A stretch of 64,000 nucleotides of DNA from Torulaspora globosa. Taxonomy: Eukaryota > Ascomycota > Saccharomycetes > Saccharomycetales > Saccharomycetaceae. Each line of letters starts with the position of its first letter. Within the stretch, counting starts at the first letter, position 1. The stretch covers positions 930,001 through 994,000 of the forward strand of contig NC_050727.1 of assembly GCF_014133895.1 (NCBI RefSeq). Reading direction: 5' to 3'. Positions 10,767-17,160 of this stretch are shown here, piece after piece. The notes under the pieces were generated by a model. The model did no database searches, was not told the DNA's origin, and was given only the letters and a program-made list of their open reading frames with translations. The translations under genes were made by a program, and so were the position numbers.

Positions 10767-11141
10767 TCAGCCTTTTAAATTTCAATACCCCTGTAAATTA
10801 CTTCCTCAACTGTTAATTTCTTTATTGTCTATTTACTATTTATACAGACAAATAATTAGCCTTCTTTTTGAAATATTCGGTAACTTCCGATTACTCTGAT
10901 AAGAGTCTGTGTAGGTTGGTAAACAGCTTCGACACGCCCTACGTTGATGTGGGGAAGGACAAAGGCGGCGTCGGCCTCTGCAGTGCGTCGCTGGTGGTTC
11001 TTTGACATCTGAAATATTTAAAGTTGGCCAAACTCAAAGGCTAAGCTGGCTAAGTGAATGAAAATTCATGCTCAAAACACCTTTGCTTAAACGTCAATCA
11101 TTTTAACAAAAGTAAACTTATTTAGTCATAATAAAACTCAT

Positions 11142-11285
11142 TTACAAAGTGCTGGTGGTTCTGAAGTCTTCCAAGGCAACGGCAATTCTCTTGGACATGG
11201 TCTTTTCGCCCTCTCTGACCCAGACTCTTGGGTCAAAGTACTTCTTGTTTGGGCTGTCTTCTCCCGAGGGATTTCCTCCCACGAA
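11142..11285 (-). pseudogene. FBA1: 3' tail fragment of fructose-bisphosphate aldolase gene FBA1
   Basis: The bottom strand encodes about 45 residues ending NPSGEDSPNKKYFDPRVW then VREGEKTMSKRIAVALEDFRTTSTL and a stop, which is the C-terminal end of yeast class II aldolase Fba1 (KKYFDPRVWVREGEKTM is diagnostic). Upstream the homology ends abruptly and the frame soon meets a stop (11334-11336). No other part of FBA1 (normally about 359 aa) is in the window. WHO homing elements are known to target FBA1 and to leave displaced FBA1 3' ends beside WHO genes, and this tail lies directly downstream of a WHO-like relic on the same strand. Confidence 0.85.
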
Positions 11286-11355
11286 ACACTCAGGTCGATA
11301 CTGATCAGATGCTCTTGTGAAACGAAGCAATGACTATTTATCAGGTATAATGTAG

Positions 11356-11462
11356 AGCTTTGAAGATGATCCGTCGAACAACTTCCCTTTTGTCACGGAT
11401 GAGCAGATTGTATGTGGAACTGATTGGCTTGAATCAAAAACGGATTTCAAAAACACTTCTCC
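11356..11462 (+). pseudogene. Inverted second fragment of a WHO/HO-like gene
   Basis: On the top strand one frame reads SFEDDPSNNFPFVTDEQIVC then GTDWLESKTDFKNTSP and a stop. The WHO-like relic on the other strand contains SFEDDP, FVTDDQIVC and LES in the same order, with about 40 more residues between the first two. At DNA level 11356-11373 is an exact inverted match (18 of 18) to 11922-11939, and 11388-11416 matches 11783-11811 in inverted orientation at 27 of 29 bases. It is therefore a separate, internally deleted copy of the Hint C-terminal block, facing the opposite way. Confidence 0.7.
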
Positions 11463-12543
11463 CTAGGGATTTCCCTCTTGCAACGGAGTACTTCCACATC
11501 GCTCACATTGGCGAGTAACGATCTTTGCAACTTGCCTTTTCTTGCATCTGGGCTTTTTTCCCTTTTGAACTCTGAGCCTGAAGACCCAGTTGCAGAGATC
11601 GTTACTACAACGCATATGAGTGCGCGAATAACGTGTCGAACAAGCGAGGCATATCCTGTCTAGAACATACCCCAACCAGGGAACCTTGCACCACTTTGGT
11701 GTCGTTTCTGTACGGCATGATAGGCACCTCCTTCTGAAATACGGTCTTGATTCAAGTCTTTCCGTACTCAATTCGGCACTTGCACATACAATCTGATCAT
11801 CGGTGACAAAAGTCCGGTTCGAGGTACCTGACAGTACCAGTCCTATGACAGCATCTTTACAACCTTCGATAATATTAAATCTCAACGTGCCAAAATTCAA
11901 TGTGCCATCGTCTTGTTCTTCCGGATCATCTTCAAAGCTCCAAGACTGGTATCTCTATCGATATAGGTGTAAAATCATCTTAGAGGAGCCAGTCGTCTTT
12001 TGTTAACGTACCGTAAATCATCTGCCTCACATTGCCAGTTGAAGTATCTTCCCTCGCTCCGCAACACCATTGGCTTTACGTGGTCCATAATCTTCGACGT
12101 CTCGGTTGTCAGAGGGAATCGTCTGCATTTTCCTTGATGATCTTGATAATTCGACCATCCGCTGTTTGATGATCAGCCAGCTGAGACACGGAAACCTCCC
12201 TACCTCTACGCCCACTCTTGGCTATCTTGATCCTCTGCTTTGTCTTCAAGACCAGTTGCTGTCTCTTGGAGCATGTCACTTCGATTATGCCATAAGGTTT
12301 CCCCACCGAGGGATCTTTCAGGTGTGCGCGGTGATTGGTCTTTTGTTGAACTGTGACCAAATCATGGTCACCTTTTAACACAGCCTCGACTTTTGCCGCA
12401 CCTCCATGAGATGTAAGCACTTCATCGCCAACTTTGATGACTTCAATTGGCACGGTCTTCCAGTTGGCTAGGAAAATCTTTGTACCTGGTACCAAACCAC
12501 CAATGAATTCTGGATCACCGTTCATTAGTCTGCATTGCTTCAT
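11463..12543 (-). pseudogene. Decayed WHO (HO/VDE-like) homing element gene lacking its endonuclease core
   Basis: The ATG at 12543 opens a 144-codon frame (to 12109) resembling the Hint N-half of VMA1-intein and HO: GTKIFLANWKTVPIEVIKVGDEVLT, then VQQKTNHRAH and DGRIIKIIKE. The block B TxxH region reads VTCSKRQQL, so the usual His is replaced by Gln. After a frameshift near 12115 the reading passes through 12027-12110. A second shift gives SEGRYFNWQCEADDLRY at 12058-11978, matching the YFNFDIEVRDL (HO) and YFEWTIEARDL (VDE) region. The next homology, in a frame open from 11954 to 11463, is the Hint C-half (FVTDDQIVC) and then a cysteine-rich tail with several CxxC pairs, one GATA-like (CLSCRTETTPKW, CLAC). 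The whole LAGLIDADG part, some 260 residues in HO, is missing. It is not functional as written. Confidence 0.85.
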
Positions 12544-12581
12544 TTAACCATGACTGGCCGAATGAGACGAAATCAGTCGCT

Positions 12582-12589
12582 CTTTTATA
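12582..12589 (-). promoter_or_regulatory. TATA box remnant of the WHO-like gene
   Basis: On the bottom strand TATAAAAG lies about 40 bp before the relic's ATG. It suggests that the element brought or kept its own promoter. Between it and the degenerate FBA1 tail at about 12986 I see no other recognisable feature. Confidence 0.35.
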
Positions 12590-12985
12590 CACTACAGGGA
12601 TGGCGCAATGTAGTGGTACGCTGTTTCAAAATCAAACAATGCCATAAGGTCGTGAGGGAAAGATTGTCAGGCCATTTTGCCCCGTCATTATTTCTGTTAT
12701 TCTAAGTTATCGATAATGATGAAACATCCGACTATCTCTCACTTTGATGGAAGAACCGAGAGAGACAAATAAGCCTCGATCGTTTTGCAGCATCTGATGC
12801 GGAAGCGACCTATCACTGTGCTCGCCAAGGCGTTTGGGTTTCATCGTTTTATTATTGAATTTGGATCGTTGCCAAGACAAAGCTAAGGCACCCATGACTC
12901 TTTACCCGAACATGCTCAACTGACAAGCTTTAAAGCTTGCATTTCAATCACTTGTCACTTCATTGACAGTTTGCTTAAGCTACTC

Positions 12986-13066
12986 ATTTGTCATAAAACC
13001 CACTTAAAAAGTGTTGGCAAACCTTTCCGGAAACCTGGATTTGACCGAAGGACGTACAATCCAACG
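12986..13066 (-). pseudogene. FBA1: Degenerate second FBA1 3' end with 3' flank
   Basis: The 3' flank and stop region (12986-13020 as written on the top strand) align with the same region of the clear FBA1 tail: both share GTCAT, AAAAC, and AAAGTG followed by TTGG or CTGG, in the same order with a 3-base gap. In frame with the stop at 13004-13006 the bottom strand reads RWIVRPSVKSRFPERFANTF, weakly like the end of Fba1 (VWVRE...FRTTNTL) with a deletion. If right, the WHO relic is bracketed by two FBA1 tails. Further up to ISN1 (13067-13460) I recognise nothing. Confidence 0.35.
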
Positions 13067-13325
13067 CTTGTGGAAGGATGTCTATAGTCAGATGATGCCG
13101 GTAATGGCCAATTGATTAATCCCAGGCTGCTATATCGCTATAGAGAGCTAGCTAACGAGCCAATGGCCTCGGCAGCATCTCGCCCAGCTTTGTGACCCGC
13201 GAGGTAGACATGGTACAAGGGCAGTGATGAACTCGTTCACGCATTCCGCTTCTCATTTAACGCGTAGCGATGTATTCGCGCCTGTATTCATCACTAAATC
13301 CGTTGTATTTGCCATATGTATTCGG

Positions 13326-13342
13326 CCCCCGTACTGGGGGGG
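13326..13342. other. G/C hairpin next to a T run
   Basis: Five C, the pentamer GTACT, then seven G form a short inverted repeat, followed directly by TTTT. It lies about 120 bp from the ISN1 stop in otherwise unremarkable sequence. Its role is unknown. It could form a stable hairpin in a read-through RNA in either direction. Confidence 0.35.
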
Positions 13343-13460
13343 TTTTACAATCAGTGGAGTTGTCAATTCGCTAGCATGCTGTTACCGACTGCTACATATT
13401 GTGGGTCCGACACCAAGACTGTGAAGTTTGAGGTTAGTACGGTCCGTAGACAGTAAAAAA

Positions 13461-14792
13461 TTACGAAAACCCAAGGCGAGAAAGAAAAAACACTGTTTCC
13501 GCGGGGGATGCGATCCATAGCGTGCAACCCGCCAATCTGGCCTTGAAGTCATTTGCAGACCCCACAGGCGCAAACTGGTCTCCCACATGCAAAGTTTGAC
13601 TGGGCCTGATAGGATCTTCAGGGCTGTAATAGTTCTGCAACACACGCAATCCTAGATCTTTGCCACCAATGTCGCACCAAACATCACTACCACCATCAAA
13701 ACAACTAAATTTAATGCGTCTGGCCGGCGGGAAGGTTTCAAGGGTAGCCTGCAAAGTGAGAACGACTTCCTCAAGCTGCTCTCTCTCAAGCTTTACGTGA
13801 ACTCGCCTTTGCGCAACCGGATCATATCTTTCACCAGGCACGATGCCAACTGCCCTTTTCTTCCTCACGAGCGCTGTCTCTTCCGGGAGGTGCAATCTGT
13901 CCTTGAGACTGCGGAGCGTCTTTTCAGCGAAATCAAGTGTTTGATCCACATCTGACTGATCCCACTCCGTCATGTGGGAAAGGATCCACTCGTCTTGCTC
14001 AATTGTTCTGAAGCCAAATTTATTATCCTCGTTCTCATAATAACGGAACAGATAATTCGACTCGCCTCCCATAACTGTCAGGTTGTGTTTCTGTTCCAAC
14101 GATAAACTTGAAGAGTCGTGAACCGCAACAATGAGGCCCTCCAGTCTGCGCTCATACTGCGATGGTTCATCGTAACCAGCCGCGGTGACAATCCCAACGC
14201 GGATGTCGTTCTGCAGCAACTTAACAATGTAAGGGATGACAGGGTTTGTGTAGTCAAGCGACCCACCGTCATCATACAGAGTGACATCCCCATCAAAAGT
14301 GACCAGCTTCAATTGGTTATAATGGTATTTTTTTCTCTTATCGGCGAAATAGAAGAGCTGTGCCGTATTCAATATCCTTCTAACATCGTTAAAGCTCGGA
14401 GCCACCATTCTACGCTCAGATATTCCCCTCTGGGAGTCTTCCCACAGGAACGCCTTTTCGAGGGGAAGCTCTGTAAAGAAACTACCGATGCTTGGAACCA
14501 GCTGGTTCAACCGGGACTTGCCTATCAAATCGTACTTTACCTCACTGTCGTCGTTTTCCTCCAGCTGACCATTTCTAGAGTCAAAATCGATCTTGTTCGA
14601 GACCAGGCCCTCAATATCCTTGAATATTTCCGCATACTGCGACCTCACCCTCTGTGTGGTCGTCAAATCGTCCACATCGTGCGAAACTGCATGCAGCACG
14701 AACGGCGTCGCTAGCAATCCCTTGATCCACTCCACAAACTCATCCTTGCGGTGACTTTTCAAATGGTACTCAACCCTATACCTCGAAGACAT
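13461..14792 (-). CDS. ISN1: IMP-specific 5'-nucleotidase
   Basis: A 443-residue cytosolic enzyme that dephosphorylates IMP to inosine. The N-terminus MSSRYRVEYHLKSHRKDEFVEWIKGLL is nearly the same as S. cerevisiae Isn1 (450 aa) and fixes the start at 14792. The longer frame to 14876 uses a non-ATG codon. A haloacid-dehalogenase-type motif LVTFDGDVTLYDDGG provides the DxD nucleophile, and later motifs (GVVTAAGYDE; HVGDQF) fit the family. It corresponds to YOR155C. In S. cerevisiae SLP1 lies between PDR5 and ISN1. Here the WHO relic occupies that interval. Confidence 0.95.
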   Translation of the reverse strand: MSSRYRVEYHLKSHRKDEFVEWIKGLLATPFVLHAVSHDVDDLTTTQRVRSQYAEIFKDIEGLVSNKIDFDSRNGQLEENDDSEVKYDLIGKSRLNQLVPSIGSFFTELPLEKAFLWEDSQRGISERRMVAPSFNDVRRILNTAQLFYFADKRKKYHYNQLKLVTFDGDVTLYDDGGSLDYTNPVIPYIVKLLQNDIRVGIVTAAGYDEPSQYERRLEGLIVAVHDSSSLSLEQKHNLTVMGGESNYLFRYYENEDNKFGFRTIEQDEWILSHMTEWDQSDVDQTLDFAEKTLRSLKDRLHLPEETALVRKKRAVGIVPGERYDPVAQRRVHVKLEREQLEEVVLTLQATLETFPPARRIKFSCFDGGSDVWCDIGGKDLGLRVLQNYYSPEDPIRPSQTLHVGDQFAPVGSANDFKARLAGCTLWIASPAETVFFLSRLGFS

Positions 14793-15362
14793 GCTCGCTG
14801 GTCCAAAAGAACAGCTAACGGTGGTCTCTGACCAAACGTGGGGCCCATTATCAATATATACAGCCAGTGCTGTCAACTGCTCCTATAAAGAACGTCGTTA
14901 CCCGCCCTCCTGGTATCCCATGGCAACCACTTCCATGCCAGCCATTCTTCTCATTAACGTCCTGTCCCAATCCAGCTGCTCTCTGCCCCCGACATCTGGA
15001 CTTGTCTTCTCTTCGGCTCCCACGGCTAAATCTTCGAGAACTCTTTTCTTGCAAACCCGGTTGTATCGGCTTCCAGCATGATATCGGCTCCAAACCACTC
15101 CGGCGGACCTGCAACTCTCGAGGAAGGCTCAACTACATCAGCTTGACCCTTCTAGGTGCTCGAAAACCAGTTAAAAGGCCTCCTTTTATATGGTTAAGTG
15201 CTGTTCAGCCCTGCGTGGTGGTGCAATAAGGGTGTTGTTGCATCGCAAAAACCAAGCAAATATCAACACTACAAACAAGCCAACAATTTTAGTATAAAAG
15301 ACACATATAAGGAGCATTGGTCCCGCATTGGCGTTTGCAAAATCATCAGAGAGATCAGAGAG
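14793..15362. promoter_or_regulatory. Divergent promoter of ISN1 and PNS1 (570 bp)
   Basis: No gene is supported here. Open frames on both strands begin only at non-ATG codons and resemble nothing. A perfect Reb1 core (TTACCCG) lies at 14898-14904, and a TATAAAA box at 15293-15299 lies 64 bp before the PNS1 ATG. Confidence 0.5.
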
Positions 15363-16979
15363 ATGAGTGAGCAGTTCCAACCACCAAGTAGGCCACCTCC
15401 GAGTCATAGCAGCGGCGAGGCAGGTGGGGATGTTGAGCGTCAGAACAATTACTACTATGGGCAGCAGCCAGAAGGTGAAAATAATCAGCAGTATCAGTTC
15501 AGGCAGGACAAGTATTATAACTTGAATGCCCCTGGGGAAGGAGCTCCTATTGGCAGTTTTGAACAGGCATTCCCGACAGATGACAAGCCTAAGTGGAACG
15601 ATTGGCCTTTTACAATTTTCTTCTTGCTGTGTGTCGGAGGGTTTATTGTAATTGCAGGTATTACTTTAAGGGCTTGGGCTCAGACGTACTCGCAAACCGG
15701 GTCTGGGATTTACACGGCCAATAATACGGGGACTTTGAATACGAACTCTGCGATCTTGCTTGTGTTTGCGGGAGTGGTTGCTATCGTCTTCTCTGTTGTG
15801 GGGATTGTTTTGTGCCGCATGTTCCCAAAGTTCTTCATTTACTGTGGAATGACTGTTAACATCCTAGCAGGTCTAGGCACCGCTGTCATGTACCTGGCTC
15901 TGAGATACTGGTCTGCCGGGATTGTGTTCTTGGTGTTCACGTTGATGACGGCTTGGTTCTACTGGTGTATGAGATATAGAATCCCGTTCAGCGTTGCGGT
16001 CCTCAAGACAGTCATCGATGCCATGAAAAAATGTCCCCAGACGCTATTGATCTCCTTCCTCGGTACGTTGGTCGGTGGAGCTTTCGCAATGCTGTTTTCA
16101 GCTGTGATCGTGGCAACCTATATCAAGTACGATCCAAAGAGCTCGAACGGGGGTTGTGATGTCAGTGGAGGCGGCTGCTCGAACTCTAAGAAGATCGGCC
16201 TACTCGTTCTCGTCTTCTTCTGCGGTTACTACATCAGTGAAGTGATAAGGAATGTCATTCATTGCACAGTCTCAGGTGTTTATGGTAGCTGGTACTATAT
16301 GTCGAAATCGGATCAAGGAATGCCCAGATGGCCTGCGTTCGGTTCCTTCAAGAGGGCTATAACCTATTGCTTCGGATCCATCTGCTTTGGTTCTCTGCTT
16401 GTCTCAATAATCGAGACTCTGAGGCAGCTCATCACGCTCGCCAGACAAAGCGTCGCGGCTAGTGGGGGCGGATTCATGGCTCAGATAGGATTGATCTTCA
16501 TCGACTGGATTGTTGGCTTCCTTAGATGGTTGGCATCATACTTTAACCATTACGCCTACTGTTTCGTCGCCTTATATGGTCGCCCGTATTTGAAATCTGC
16601 AAAGGAGACTTGGTACATGCTAAGAGAGAAGGGTATGGATGCTTTGATAAATGATAACTTAATCGGCGTGGCACTGGGATTGTACACGCTATTCGCTAGT
16701 TACATGGCAGCTCTTTTAGCTTTCCTTTACTTGAGATTTACAAGGCCTGCTTATAATTTCTCAGGTAGCTTCAATGCTACTCTAATCGCTTTCTCCTTTG
16801 TTATTGCTTTGCAAATCTGCAACATTGCGAACGAAACCATAAGATCAGGTACTGCCACGCTTTTTGTCGCCCTCAGTAACGATCCTGAAGTGTTCCAGGC
16901 GTCTTATCCTGAAAGATTCGATGAGATTTTCAGGGCATACCCTGACGTTTTGAAGAAACTAAGCCACCAGGACGTCTAA
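15363..16979 (+). CDS. PNS1: Choline transporter-like protein Pns1
   Basis: A 538-residue multipass membrane protein of the CTL/SLC44 family (S. cerevisiae Pns1 539 aa). Pns1 lies at the plasma membrane; a transport role is not firmly established. The N-terminus is proline-rich and soluble, followed by YNLNAPGEGAPIGSFEQAFPTDDKPKWNDWPFTIFF and about ten hydrophobic segments. The C-terminal part holds the conserved CTL signature around GRPYLKSAKETWYMLREKGMDALINDNL. The start at 15363 (MSEQFQPPSRPPP) matches the family. An upstream extension of the frame to 15198 has no ATG. Confidence 0.95.
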   Translation: MSEQFQPPSRPPPSHSSGEAGGDVERQNNYYYGQQPEGENNQQYQFRQDKYYNLNAPGEGAPIGSFEQAFPTDDKPKWNDWPFTIFFLLCVGGFIVIAGITLRAWAQTYSQTGSGIYTANNTGTLNTNSAILLVFAGVVAIVFSVVGIVLCRMFPKFFIYCGMTVNILAGLGTAVMYLALRYWSAGIVFLVFTLMTAWFYWCMRYRIPFSVAVLKTVIDAMKKCPQTLLISFLGTLVGGAFAMLFSAVIVATYIKYDPKSSNGGCDVSGGGCSNSKKIGLLVLVFFCGYYISEVIRNVIHCTVSGVYGSWYYMSKSDQGMPRWPAFGSFKRAITYCFGSICFGSLLVSIIETLRQLITLARQSVAASGGGFMAQIGLIFIDWIVGFLRWLASYFNHYAYCFVALYGRPYLKSAKETWYMLREKGMDALINDNLIGVALGLYTLFASYMAALLAFLYLRFTRPAYNFSGSFNATLIAFSFVIALQICNIANETIRSGTATLFVALSNDPEVFQASYPERFDEIFRAYPDVLKKLSHQDV

Positions 16980-17160
16980 GGATGACGACGTCAACCAAGA
17001 ACTATGAAATAGAGTTATCATTTACCACAGCTGGCAAATGCGGTAAATTATACTAACATTTCCTTAAATCAAGATATTTTTTTATAATTACCGACCTAAC
17101 GGTGTAAATCTAATGGTGTGGAGCTTTCTGCACACCTATGCAATTTCTATAAATGATTTT

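Noticed and set aside
14851..15132. 93-codon bottom-strand frame in the ISN1-PNS1 promoter
   Set aside because: It has no ATG start, resembles nothing, and sits in a divergent promoter with a Reb1 site.
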